14,583 bases of DNA from Streptomyces speibonae (GTDB taxonomy: Bacteria; Actinomycetota; Actinomycetes; Streptomycetales; Streptomycetaceae): contig KL568529.1 of the NCBI GenBank assembly GCA_000715605.1, forward strand, positions 46,024-60,606. Reading direction: 5' to 3'. Both the position numbers and the translations under genes were made by a program. Positions 1 to 6,395 of the stretch are shown piece after piece. A model generated the notes under the pieces. It was given only the letters and a program-made list of their open reading frames with translations, did no database searches and had not been told where the DNA came from. Within the stretch, counting starts at the first letter, position 1; every line of letters starts with the position of its first letter.

Positions 1-107
1 CGCGCCAGCGGTACGGCATCGGCGACGTCCTCGATGACGACGACGGGCACGACGGGCGCGAGGTCGAGAACCGAGGGGGAGGGGGCCGAGGACAGGGGAG
101 AGCTCAT
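1..107 (-). CDS. eda: KDPG/KHG aldolase, N-terminal fragment cut by window edge
   Basis: An ATG at 105–107 (minus strand) opens a frame that stays open to the window edge (35 codons). After a short Ser/Pro-rich leader it reads VLDLAPVVPVVVIEDVADA followed by VPLA. This is the opening of actinobacterial bifunctional 4-hydroxy-2-oxoglutarate/2-dehydro-3-deoxy-phosphogluconate aldolases (class I, (beta/alpha)8 barrel). The family cleaves KDPG to pyruvate and glyceraldehyde-3-phosphate in the Entner–Doudoroff and sugar-acid pathways. The Schiff-base lysine and the rest of the barrel lie outside the window. A weak purine-rich stretch (GAGGGCAGG) precedes the start. The identification rests on recognising the N-terminal strand only, so the exact substrate is open. 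Confidence 0.7.
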   Translation of the reverse strand, partial: MSSPLSSAPSPSVLDLAPVVPVVVIEDVADAVPLA

Positions 108-149
108 GCCGTCATCCTGCCCTCACCGATGCAGAGCACGCAAAGGCCG

Positions 150-164
150 TTGCGTACACTGCAA
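150..164. promoter_or_regulatory. Short dyad upstream of the aldolase gene
   Basis: TTGCGTACACTGCAA has 4-bp inverted arms (TTGC/GCAA) around 7 bp and lies about 43 bp upstream of the aldolase start. It could be an operator for that gene. The arms are short and no regulator is identified, so the call is weak. Confidence 0.25.
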
Positions 165-170
165 TACGAT

Positions 171-210
171 CGTCAGTGCGCGTCAGTGCATGTCACCGCA
201 CGTCAGTGCA
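171..210. repeat. Four 10-bp tandem units over the yaaA stop codon
   Basis: Four consecutive decamers read CGTCAGTGCG, CGTCAGTGCA, TGTCACCGCA and CGTCAGTGCA. The first, second and fourth are nearly identical and the third is diverged. The last unit contains the yaaA stop codon (203–205). The array lies 64–104 bp upstream of the aldolase start on the minus strand, so it could be a set of helically phased protein sites (10 bp is about one turn) or a slippage product. Confidence 0.6.
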
Positions 211-985
211 CCTCGGTCACCAGCACATCCAGCGACCACGCCGCCCCCGCCCGTGCCGGTGCCGCCGCCTCCACCTCGTAGCCGAGGCCGCGCAGCGCCT
301 CCACCAGCTCGGCGGGGTTCCTCGGCGTCGCCCCGGCCGTCAGCAGGCTCCGCACGATGCGGCCCTTGGTCGCCTTGTTGAAGTGGCTGACCACCTTCCG
401 CGTCGGCGCGTGCAGCACGCGTACGGTCGCCGTCCGCGCCGCCACCTCGCCCTTCGGCTTCCAGGCCGCCGCGTACGCCGCCGACCGGAGATCGAGGACG
501 AGTCCCTTGCCGGCGGCCTCGGGCAGCACCTCGGCCATCGGCGCACGCCAGTGCCCGCTCAGCGCGCCCAGCCCGGGCAGCTTCACCCCCATCGAGCAGC
601 GGTAGGAGGGGATCCGGTCGGTGACCCGGACCGCGCCCCACAGCCCGGAGAAGACCAGCAGCGACCGCGCGGCCCGCCGCTTCGCCGCCGCGTCGAGGGA
701 CGCGAGGTCCAGGGCGTCGTAGAGCACCCCGGTGTAGATCTCCCCGGCGGGCCGGGCCCCGGCGGTCCGCAGCCGCGCGTTCTTCGCGACCTCGCCGCGC
801 AGCCCCTCGCTCAGCCCGAGCACCTCGCGTGCCTTGTCCTCGTCGCCGGTGCACAAATCCACCAGTTCGGCGAGCACCGCCTCCCGCGCTGCGGTGAGCC
901 CGGGCAGTGACAGCGACTCGGGCTTCAGCGGCGCACCGCGGCCGGAAGCGGCCTTGCCTTCGGACGGCGGCAGCAGGACAAGCAC
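203..985 (-). CDS. yaaA: Peroxide stress protein YaaA (DUF328/UPF0246 family)
   Basis: This 260-residue protein has the family signatures in order: LLPPSEGK at residues 4–11, YTGVLYDALD near 85, FSGLWGAVR and the following DRIPSYRCSMGVKLPG near 115–135, and SHFNKATKGRIVR near 200. YaaA in E. coli is induced by peroxide and limits DNA and protein damage by keeping free iron low; it is a cytosolic DNA-binding protein. The start is GTG at 983–985, chosen because AAGGAG stands 3–4 bases upstream and the protein begins with the conserved LVLLPPSEG strand. It lies 27 bp after the TetR gene on the same strand, so the two are probably co-transcribed. Length and motifs are complete, with no sign of damage. 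Confidence 0.9.
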   Translation of the reverse strand: MLVLLPPSEGKAASGRGAPLKPESLSLPGLTAAREAVLAELVDLCTGDEDKAREVLGLSEGLRGEVAKNARLRTAGARPAGEIYTGVLYDALDLASLDAAAKRRAARSLLVFSGLWGAVRVTDRIPSYRCSMGVKLPGLGALSGHWRAPMAEVLPEAAGKGLVLDLRSAAYAAAWKPKGEVAARTATVRVLHAPTRKVVSHFNKATKGRIVRSLLTAGATPRNPAELVEALRGLGYEVEAAAPARAGAAWSLDVLVTEVH

Positions 986-1012
986 ACGTACTCCTTCGGT
1001 TGGGCCCGTCCG

Positions 1013-1678
1013 TCAGGGTACGGGGTGCGCCAGCGCGTCCAGCTCGGCGCCGTAGAGCAGCGCGGGGTCGAAGGCCATGCCGCTGAAGTGGCCCGCCAGC
1101 TCCAGGGAGAGGACACCGTGCAGGCGGGTCCAGAAGGTGAGCGCGCGGCGCAGGACGGCCGGTTCGGCGGGGTGGTCCCCGGCCCAGCGCCGGTGCTCCT
1201 CCTGCGCCAGGTGACCGTCGAGGGCGGTGGGGTCCGCCGGGTCCGTCACGAGCTGTGCGGCGTCGAGCAGGCGCGCCATGATGCTCCGCGCGATCAGCGT
1301 GATGTCGTCGGGGGCGTGGTAGCCCGGGACGGGGGTGCCGTACACGAGGAAGTAGCGCTGGGGGTCGGCGAGCGCCCAGGTGCGCAGGGTGTGTCCCAGA
1401 CCGGCGAGGTCCGCGCCCGACTCCGCGGCGGCGGTGAAGGCGTCGGCGAGGCTCCGGTAGGCGTCCCGGATCAGCTCGGTGATCAGTTCGTCGCGTCCGG
1501 AGAAGTACCGGTAGAGCGCGGGGCCGCTCAGGCCCATCCGCTTGGCGATGGCGTTCAGCGACAGCCCCGGCGCGCCCGAGACGGCGATCTGTTCCCAGGC
1601 GCGCTCCTTGATCTCCGCGCGCACCTGGCTCCGGTACCGTTCGCGGGGCGTCCGCCCCTCCTTGCTCCTGGCCGTCAC
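1013..1678 (-). CDS. TetR/AcrR family transcriptional regulator
   Basis: A 221-residue cytosolic repressor-type protein. Residues 15–70 form the TetR DNA-binding head; the helix-turn-helix is LSLNAIAKRMGLSGPALYRYF (about 39–59), followed by SGRDELI. The C-terminal two-thirds is helical and resembles the WHG-type ligand domain common in actinobacteria (ALADPQRYFLVYGTP near 105–120). The start is GTG at 1676–1678 with GGGGG about nine bases upstream. A perfect 12-bp palindrome 17 bp upstream of the start is a natural autoregulatory operator. It sits between the membrane-protein gene (29-bp gap) and yaaA (27-bp gap) on the same strand. The ligand and targets cannot be told from sequence. Confidence 0.9.
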   Translation of the reverse strand: MTARSKEGRTPRERYRSQVRAEIKERAWEQIAVSGAPGLSLNAIAKRMGLSGPALYRYFSGRDELITELIRDAYRSLADAFTAAAESGADLAGLGHTLRTWALADPQRYFLVYGTPVPGYHAPDDITLIARSIMARLLDAAQLVTDPADPTALDGHLAQEEHRRWAGDHPAEPAVLRRALTFWTRLHGVLSLELAGHFSGMAFDPALLYGAELDALAHPVP

Positions 1679-1694
1679 GTGCCGTGTCCCCCTT

Positions 1695-1706
1695 CGACAG
1701 CTGTCG
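1695..1706. promoter_or_regulatory. Perfect 12-bp palindrome, candidate TetR operator
   Basis: CGACAGCTGTCG is a perfect inverted repeat in the 29-bp gap between the membrane-protein stop codon and the tetR start. Size and placement fit an autoregulatory TetR operator. An upstream TAGCGT-like hexamer on the minus strand (within 1710–1720) could serve as a -10 element. That would place the promoter inside the end of the preceding gene. Confidence 0.45.
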
Positions 1707-1707
1707 G

Positions 1708-2316
1708 TTAGACGCTATCACCGGAGAGAGGAGTTGCAGCGGGCCGTGCGCCGAGGGCACGGACGAGGCCGTCGGCGTCGTCCGCGTGGAAGCGGACCAG
1801 TCGGATCTCGCGGCGGTGGCCGAAGAAGGTGACGTGGACGACCGGCTCGGTGAGCTCGACCGTGACGGTGGTCTGCGAGCCGATGACCAGGTCCAGCTCG
1901 CCCTCGGCCTTCTCGTGCGTCATCCGCAGCTCACGCCGGACCGAGGCGACGCGTTCCAGCGGTATCCGCAGATCGACGTGGACGGCGCGACGGACGCGCA
2001 GCTCATCCGCGTCCAGGACATGGGGACGGACCACGGACGCGGCGTGCAGCGCGATGACGAAGACGACGGTGTAGACGTCCAGGAAGAGCACCACGGCGTG
2101 CACGGCCGGCCAGTCGTCGAGGAGTACGGACATCGCGACCGTCTCGATGACGCACACGAACGCGAACCCGAACATCACGGCCGCCTGCCCGCCCGCGTAC
2201 CCGAAGGCCGTACCGCCACCGATGCCGTGCGCCCGCCGCGCCAGCCACAACCCCAGACTCGCCATCAGCCGCAGCTCGTGCCGGGCCAGCAGCAGGCCCA
2301 CCCGCAAGGCCCTCAC
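1708..2316 (-). CDS. Membrane protein with two helices and a basic cytosolic domain
   Basis: The GTG at 2314–2316 overlaps the MerR stop codon as GTGA. This coupling fixes the start and gives 202 residues. Two hydrophobic segments lie at about residues 40–62 and 71–95. A soluble charged domain of about 105 residues follows, with beta-rich stretches such as LRIPLERVASVRRELRM and TTVTVELTEPVVHVTFFGHRR, reminiscent of bacterial PH-like domains fused to membrane anchors. I do not recognise a named family. Coupling to MerR suggests the regulator controls, or senses the same signal as, this protein. The open frame extends far upstream inside the merR gene in another phase, but that part is not coding. 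Confidence 0.8.
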   Translation of the reverse strand: MRALRVGLLLARHELRLMASLGLWLARRAHGIGGGTAFGYAGGQAAVMFGFAFVCVIETVAMSVLLDDWPAVHAVVLFLDVYTVVFVIALHAASVVRPHVLDADELRVRRAVHVDLRIPLERVASVRRELRMTHEKAEGELDLVIGSQTTVTVELTEPVVHVTFFGHRREIRLVRFHADDADGLVRALGARPAATPLSGDSV

Positions 2317-3068
2317 GACCGGCGCCCTTCCCCCACGATCCGCAGGGCCCGCCGGATCGCCTCCGCCTGCGCCGGGGCGAAGTCGGCGTAGAAGGCCCGC
2401 AGAAAGCTGTCGCTCTCGTCGAGCGCCCCCTCCGGCACCAGCTCCGCCGGCACGCACGCGGCGAGCGCGTGAGCGGCATCCTCCACTCCCGGGTCGTCCG
2501 GGTCCGCCTCCGCGAGCTCGTCGAGCAGCCGGTACACGGCCGCGGCCCGCTCCGCCCCGCCGGGCGCCCCGGCCACCGAGCCGATCAGCCCCATCAGCCG
2601 CTCCCGCTCCTCCGGCGGCGCCGACGTCCCGATCAGCGCGAGCAGCTCGCGGTCCTTGGCGGCCATGGGGGAGTCGGACAGATGGGCGGTGTCACGGAAG
2701 AGCGCGGCCAGCTCCGGAGGAACCGGCCCCTCGGCGGTCAGCTCGTCCTCCGACTCCAGCAGCGTCCGCAACCGCGCCCGCCGCTCCCGGATCGCCGCCT
2801 CCTGCCGCGCCAGATCCTCGTCCAGCTCCGTCAGCACCTCGGCGAGGTCCTTGCCGGCGTCGTCCGCGAGCACGTCCCGCACCTCGGCCAGCCCCAGCCC
2901 CAGCTCGGTCAGCCGCCTGACCCGCGCCAGCACGACGGCGTGCCGCAGGGTGTAGTCCCGGTACCCGTTCCCCAGCCGCTCCGGCTCCGGCAACAACCCC
3001 AGATGGTGGTAATGCCGCACCGTCCGCGTGGTGACCCCCACAACCGCCGCAAGCTCTCCGATCCGCAT
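2313..3068 (-). CDS. MerR family transcriptional regulator
   Basis: A 251-residue protein with a classic MerR head at residues 1–70: MRIGELAAVVGVTTRTVRHYHHLGLLPEP, then GYRDYTLRHAVVLARVRRLTELGLGLAEV. A linker helix follows (about 75–110, rich in Glu/Arg), then a helical effector domain (about 120–250) with no obvious metal-binding cysteine cluster, so a small-molecule or multidrug signal is likelier than a metal. The ATG at 3066–3068 has no Shine–Dalgarno sequence. The promoter elements place transcription start at or beside the ATG, so the message is probably leaderless. It is translationally coupled to the membrane-protein gene downstream. Confidence 0.92.
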   Translation of the reverse strand: MRIGELAAVVGVTTRTVRHYHHLGLLPEPERLGNGYRDYTLRHAVVLARVRRLTELGLGLAEVRDVLADDAGKDLAEVLTELDEDLARQEAAIRERRARLRTLLESEDELTAEGPVPPELAALFRDTAHLSDSPMAAKDRELLALIGTSAPPEERERLMGLIGSVAGAPGGAERAAAVYRLLDELAEADPDDPGVEDAAHALAACVPAELVPEGALDESDSFLRAFYADFAPAQAEAIRRALRIVGEGRRS

Positions 3069-3105
3069 GCCCCCAGTAGAAACGTTGCCGCTGCGACAGG
3101 GTCAA
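3068..3105 (-). promoter_or_regulatory. MerR-type promoter with 19-bp spacer, probably leaderless
   Basis: On the minus strand, TTGACC (3100–3105) and TCTACT (3075–3080) are separated by exactly 19 bp, the stretched spacing that MerR proteins act on by distorting DNA. The spacer carries an imperfect dyad (GTCGC AGCG GCAAC). The -10 ends 6 bases before the merR ATG, so the first transcribed base is about the A of the ATG. This supports autoregulation and a leaderless transcript. Confidence 0.65.
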
Positions 3106-3196
3106 GCCGCCCGATCGGGCGAACGGCACCGGTTCGCCCCCGAGTGAGCGGCTGGTGCGCCAGTCTGGGCGGCCGACGGAAGCAGAGGGCAACACC

Positions 3197-3635
3197 GTGA
3201 TCACCTATGACCCGCAGTCGGAGAAACTCCTCCTCGACTGGTTCGCCACCTTCGACCCCCCGTATGGACAAGGGCCTGAGATTGAGAGGCGCGGACGGCA
3301 GTCCAGAAGACCACGTGATTCCCGACGGCACACTGGCTCCCGCCGAGCTGCGCCTCTTTAGGGGAGCCGATCCTTGGATGCCCGGCGAGGGGATCGCCTT
3401 GGTGATCGAAGTGACCGGTACCAAACCCGAGACGGACCGGAAGACCAAGGCGCGCTGTTACGCACGCGGCGGCATCCCCCTCTACCTCCTCATCGACCGC
3501 GAAGCGTCCGCGATCACGCTCCTCGGCGACCCGGCACGGGACGAGTACCGCGAGCGGCGCACCCGCCCCCTGGGCAAGCCCCTGTCCCTTCCTGCTCCGT
3601 TCTCCTTCGACCTGGACACCGCCGACTTCCTCTGA
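3197..3635 (+). pseudogene. Uma2 family nuclease pseudogene (internal deletion and frameshift)
   Basis: From GTG at 3197, the frame reads TVITYDPQSEKLLLDWFATFDPPYG, the typical Uma2 (DUF820, PD-(D/E)XK-like restriction fold) N-terminus. At about 3262–3268 similarity jumps to another frame, entered at ATG 3264. There it continues KGLRLRGADGSPEDHVIPDG and AELRLFRGADPWMPGEGIALVIEVTGTKPETDRKTKARCYARGGIPLYLLIDRE, ending DLDTADFL. Family members usually have about 180–200 residues, with a 'YRAELLEGEI…' and a His-containing segment between these blocks. About 35–40 codons are missing here and the reading frame is broken. The catalytic core block (PDG…EV…K) survives in the second part. It is upstream of the AraC gene on the same strand. 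Confidence 0.7.
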
Positions 3636-3662
3636 TCCCCTGTGGACAGGGGGGTGCGACCG

Positions 3663-4499
3663 GTGGCGGACGGACGGGAACAGGCGCGCTGGACCAGGGC
3701 GCGGGTCGGGCGGTGCGGGCCCGTGCTCGATCTGCTCACCGCCCGCTTCAACCGCCACGAGTACGCCCCGCACGCCCACGACGAGTACACGGTCGGCGTC
3801 ACCGTCGGCGGGCTGGAGGTCATCGCCTACCGGGGCGGGCACATCGTGTCGGGGCCGGGGTCGATCGTCGTGCTCGAACCCGGTGAGATGCACACCGGCG
3901 GCCCCGCCGCCCCCGACGGCTACTCCTACCGCGCCCTCTACGCCGCCCCCGCCCTCCTCACCGACGGCACCCTCGGCACCGCCCTCCCGCACTTCCGCGA
4001 ACCGGTCCTGGACGACCCCGGCCTGGCCGCCGCCCTGCGCCGCACGCACACCGACCTCAGCGCCCACCCCGACCCCCTGGAGGCGGAGTCACGCCTGCCC
4101 TGGCTGCTCACCGCCCTGGCCCGCCGCCACTCCACGGCCCGCGCGAGCGACGACGACACCGTCCCCGGTGCCGGCCCCATCGCCCTCGCCGTCCGCGACC
4201 GCCTCGCCGACGAACTGCTCGCCCCGCCGTCCCTGGCGGACCTGGCCGCCGGCCTCGGCCTCTCCCGCTACCAACTCCTGCGCGCGTTCCGTACGACGAT
4301 GGGGGTGCCGCCCTACGCCTGGCTCGCCCAGTACCGGGTGACCCGGGCCCGCGCCCTCCTCGACGCCGGGGTGCGCCCGGCCGAGGCGGCCGCCCTCGTC
4401 GGTTTCGCCGACCAGGCGCACCTGACCCGCTGGTTCCGCCGCGTGCTGGGGGTCACCCCGGCGGCGTACCGCAACAGCGTTCAAGACGCCGGACGCTGA
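3663..4499 (+). CDS. AraC family transcriptional regulator with cupin sensor domain
   Basis: Residues 25–100 form an AraC-type cupin: PHAHDEYTVGV (metal- or ligand-type histidines near 37 and 39) and PGSIVVLEPGEMHTG. Residues of about 180–272 form the double helix-turn-helix: SLADLAAGLGLSRYQLLRAFR, then VRPAEAAALVGFADQAHLTRWFRRVLGVTPAAYR. The chosen GTG start at 3663 has AGGGGGG nine bases upstream and gives 278 residues; in-frame GTGs at 3642 and 3654 are alternatives. The gene stops 19 bp before the EamA transporter start. AraC–EamA pairs are frequent in Streptomyces, so this probably activates the exporter next door in response to its substrate. Confidence 0.9.
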   Translation: MADGREQARWTRARVGRCGPVLDLLTARFNRHEYAPHAHDEYTVGVTVGGLEVIAYRGGHIVSGPGSIVVLEPGEMHTGGPAAPDGYSYRALYAAPALLTDGTLGTALPHFREPVLDDPGLAAALRRTHTDLSAHPDPLEAESRLPWLLTALARRHSTARASDDDTVPGAGPIALAVRDRLADELLAPPSLADLAAGLGLSRYQLLRAFRTTMGVPPYAWLAQYRVTRARALLDAGVRPAEAAALVGFADQAHLTRWFRRVLGVTPAAYRNSVQDAGR

Positions 4500-4518
4500 C
4501 CTGCCCGACACTCGCCGC

Positions 4519-5493
4519 ATGACTGCACGCGGCTGGTTCCTGTTCTCCCTGATGGGAGTGGTCTGGGGCATCCCCTATCTGATGATCAAGGTGGCGGTGG
4601 ACGAGGTGTCCCCGTCGGCGGTGGTGTTCGCCCGCTGCGCCCTCGGCGCGCTGCTCCTGCTCCCCTTCGCGCTGCGCCAGCCGGGCCTCGCCCGGAACAT
4701 ACGCACCCACTGGAAGCCGATGCTGGCGTTCGCGGTCATCGAGATCGTCGGCCCCTGGTACACCCTGACCGACGCCGAACGCCACCTCTCCAGCTCCACC
4801 GCCGGCCTGCTGATCGCGGGCGTGCCGATCGTCGGCGTCCTGCTGTCCCGCTTCTTCGGCGCCGCGGAGTCCCTGGGCGCCCGCCGCATCACCGGCCTGG
4901 CACTCGGCCTCGGCGGCGTCGGCGTCCTCACCCTGCCCCATCTGACCGGCGGCGACGCCCTCTCCCTCGCGGAGGTCCTGGTCACGGTCGTCGGCTACGC
5001 CACCGCCCCCCTGATCGCCAACCGCCACCTCAAGGACGTCCCCACCCTCCACCTCATCACCCCCTGCCTCGCCCTGGCCGCCTTCGTCTACGCCCCCGCG
5101 GCTGCCGTGACCCGCCCCCCGTCCCTGCCCTCCGCCGACACCCTGGCCGCTCTGGCCGCCCTCGGCGCGGTCTGCACGGCGGTGGCCTTCGTGGCCTTCC
5201 TCGAACTGATCAAGGAGGCCGGCCCGATCCGCGCCTCGGTCATCACCTACGTCAACCCGGCGATCGCGGTCGCGGCCGGCGCCCTCTTCCTGGACGAGAC
5301 CCTGACCGCGACCGTCCTGGCCGCCTTCGCCCTGATCCTCACCGGCTCGGTCCTGGCCAACGCGGAACGAAAGCCCGCCGTCCGGCGGGTACCATGGTCC
5401 ACACGGCAGACGAGCCGGGCGGACGGCCGCGTGGAGTCCCTCACGGGACTTCCCGAGGAACGTCCGGGCTCCACAGGGCAGGGTGGTGGCTAA
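4519..5493 (+). CDS. EamA/DMT family exporter, frame running into rnpB
   Basis: A 324-residue inner-membrane protein with the ten-helix, two-EamA-repeat layout. Repeat 1 covers about residues 4–140 (LFSLMGVVWGIPYLMIKVAV, then ARCALGALLLLPFAL). Repeat 2 covers about 150–290 (VVGYATAPLIANRHL, then SVITYVNPAIAVAAGALFLDE and LILTGSVLANAE). Such proteins export amino acids or metabolites; the substrate is unknown. Homologous sequence ends near residue 290. The last 29 or so residues (from 296) are read from inside rnpB and are low-complexity, polar and non-membrane. The start at ATG 4519 lacks a clear ribosome binding site; the gene probably depends on the AraC gene just upstream. Confidence 0.85.
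   Translation: MTARGWFLFSLMGVVWGIPYLMIKVAVDEVSPSAVVFARCALGALLLLPFALRQPGLARNIRTHWKPMLAFAVIEIVGPWYTLTDAERHLSSSTAGLLIAGVPIVGVLLSRFFGAAESLGARRITGLALGLGGVGVLTLPHLTGGDALSLAEVLVTVVGYATAPLIANRHLKDVPTLHLITPCLALAAFVYAPAAAVTRPPSLPSADTLAALAALGAVCTAVAFVAFLELIKEAGPIRASVITYVNPAIAVAAGALFLDETLTATVLAAFALILTGSVLANAERKPAVRRVPWSTRQTSRADGRVESLTGLPEERPGSTGQGGG
5374..5395 (+). promoter_or_regulatory. rnpB promoter inside the exporter gene, with spacer dyad
   Basis: TACCAT at 5390–5395 is a good -10 hexamer, and start of transcription about 8–10 bases later falls at the 5' end of the P1 helix of RNase P RNA. Just upstream, CCCGCCG TC CGGCGGG (5374–5389) is a 7-bp inverted repeat filling the spacer. It could be an operator or a weak stem. 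The -35 (ACGAAA region) is poor. All of this lies within the EamA reading frame. Confidence 0.5.
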
Positions 5494-5820
5494 CGGCCAC
5501 CCGGGGTGACCCGCGGGACAGTGCCACAGAAAACAGACCGCCCGGCGCTCAGGCGCCGGGTAAGGGTGAAACGGTGGTGTAAGAGACCACCAGTGCCCAG
5601 GGTGACCTGGGCAGCTAGGTAAACCCCACCCGGAGCAAGGTCAAGAGGGGACGCCTCTTCGGAAGCGTCTCTGCGCGGACGCTCGAGGGCTGCCCGCCCG
5701 AGTCCGCGGGTAGACCGCATGAGGCCGGTGGCAACACCGGCCCTAGATGGATGGCCGTCGCCGGTGGGCCCGCGAGGACCCGCCGGAACAGAACCCGGCG
5801 TACAGCCCGACTCGTCTGCC
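5405..5820 (+). ncRNA. rnpB: RNase P RNA (bacterial type A)
   Basis: This is the catalytic RNA of RNase P, which removes 5' leaders from tRNA precursors. The ends pair as helix P1: 5405–5420 (GGCAGACGAGCCGGGC) with 5805–5820, 15 of 16 positions complementary. The universal core is present. The 5' P4/CR-I block GAGGAACGTCCGGGCTCCAC starts at 5455. The pairing 3' block AGATGGATGGCCGTCG is at 5745–5760. ACAGAACCCGGCGTACAG is at 5788–5805, directly before the closing strand. A length of about 416 nt, including P1 flanks, is usual for high-GC actinobacteria. Exact mature ends may differ by a few bases. Its first 89 nt overlap the exporter reading frame. Confidence 0.95.
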
Positions 5821-5916
5821 GCCACCCACGCCTCCGTCCCGGCACTCCTCGCAGCCCGTCGACGAGGAAGACGCGATTCCGCGCGAACACCTCCGCCCCA
5901 CGTGACCGGCGCACTC

Positions 5917-5942
5917 GTTCTGGTGAACCACGGTCGTTCACC
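5917..5942. promoter_or_regulatory. GTTCAC-type dyad upstream of the XRE remnant
   Basis: GGTGAAC (5922–5928) and GTTCACC (5936–5942) form a perfect 7-bp inverted repeat around 7 bp. A further GTTC at 5917–5920 makes GTTC-TGGT-GAAC with the first arm. It lies 52 bp before the start of the XRE remnant, so it is probably the old operator or promoter region of that locus. The 170 bp between rnpB and the remnant holds nothing else I can identify. Confidence 0.4.
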
Positions 5943-5993
5943 GATTCCCTCGTGACCGAGGTCCTGGCGTGGGCCTCCGGTGAAGGTGAGCTG

Positions 5994-6191
5994 ATGACGA
6001 GTGAGCAGGTACGGGAGCCGGAGGCGGCTCCTCCGGAGCCCGGGACGGGGATCCTGCGGGTGTTCGGGCGGCAGATGAAGCTGCGCCGGATCCGGGCGGG
6101 ACTGGAGCGACCGGAGGTCGGTGCGCGGAGACCGTCCAGCCCGACTGGTTCAAGAGCAGTTACAGCCGCGGGGCCGGTGGTGAGTGCGTAG
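5994..6191 (+). pseudogene. XRE family regulator remnant (N-terminal 43 codons only)
   Basis: ATG 5994 follows AAGGTGA at proper spacing. The first 43 residues end with ILRVFGRQMKLRRIRAGLERPEVG. This is the opening of the Streptomyces XRE/DUF5753 (Scr1-like) regulators, just before the recognition helix of the HTH. Full proteins have about 270–290 residues. After about 6122 the frame becomes unrelated sequence to a stop at 6189–6191, while the DNA itself switches to a DUF397 gene in another frame. A deletion has removed most of the HTH and the whole effector domain, so this cannot work as a regulator. Confidence 0.65.
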
Positions 6192-6316
6192 AGGTGGCCA
6201 CCTGCCCGCACACCGTGTAGGTACGGGACTCGAAGGACAGGAACCGCCCGGGTCCGGCGGTCGGTTCGCAGGCGTGGGCCGCGCTTGTCGGGTTCCCCGC
6301 CGAGCGGATGGGCTGA
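6134..6316 (+). pseudogene. DUF397 domain protein remnant (start lost, internal TAG)
   Basis: From 6134 the frame reads DWFKSSYSRGAGGECVEVATCPHTV, the well-known DUF397 signature. It then has TAG at 6218–6220 where a Tyr or His codon is expected, and continues in the same frame as VRDSKDRNRPGPAVGSQAWAALVGF to a stop at 6314–6316. DUF397 proteins are small partners encoded directly after XRE/DUF5753 regulators in Streptomyces. Here the start codon was lost in the deletion that joined it to the XRE fragment, and a nonsense change splits the rest. Decay in two steps indicates an old, unselected remnant. Confidence 0.75.
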
Positions 6317-6328
6317 GTCGTCCCACTG

Positions 6329-6366
6329 CTGTGCCCTGTGGCTCCGAGGGGAGTCGCAGGGCACAG
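6329..6366. terminator. 17-bp-stem hairpin after the DUF397 remnant
   Basis: CTGTGCCCTGTGGCTCC (6329–6345) pairs with 6350–6366 around a GAGG tetraloop: 10 perfect outer pairs, then inner pairs including two G·T. It starts 12 bp after the DUF397 stop. No T-tract follows, as is common for Streptomyces terminators. It probably terminates the old XRE–DUF397 transcript and may work in both directions. Confidence 0.65.
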
Positions 6367-6395
6367 GCGTGTCAGCGGCGGTAGCGGCCCGCGGG

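Noticed and set aside
183..1760. 525-codon open frame on the minus strand
   Set aside because: It overlaps yaaA and tetR in another phase and is mostly Arg/Gly/Ala with no domain. It is a by-product of high GC.
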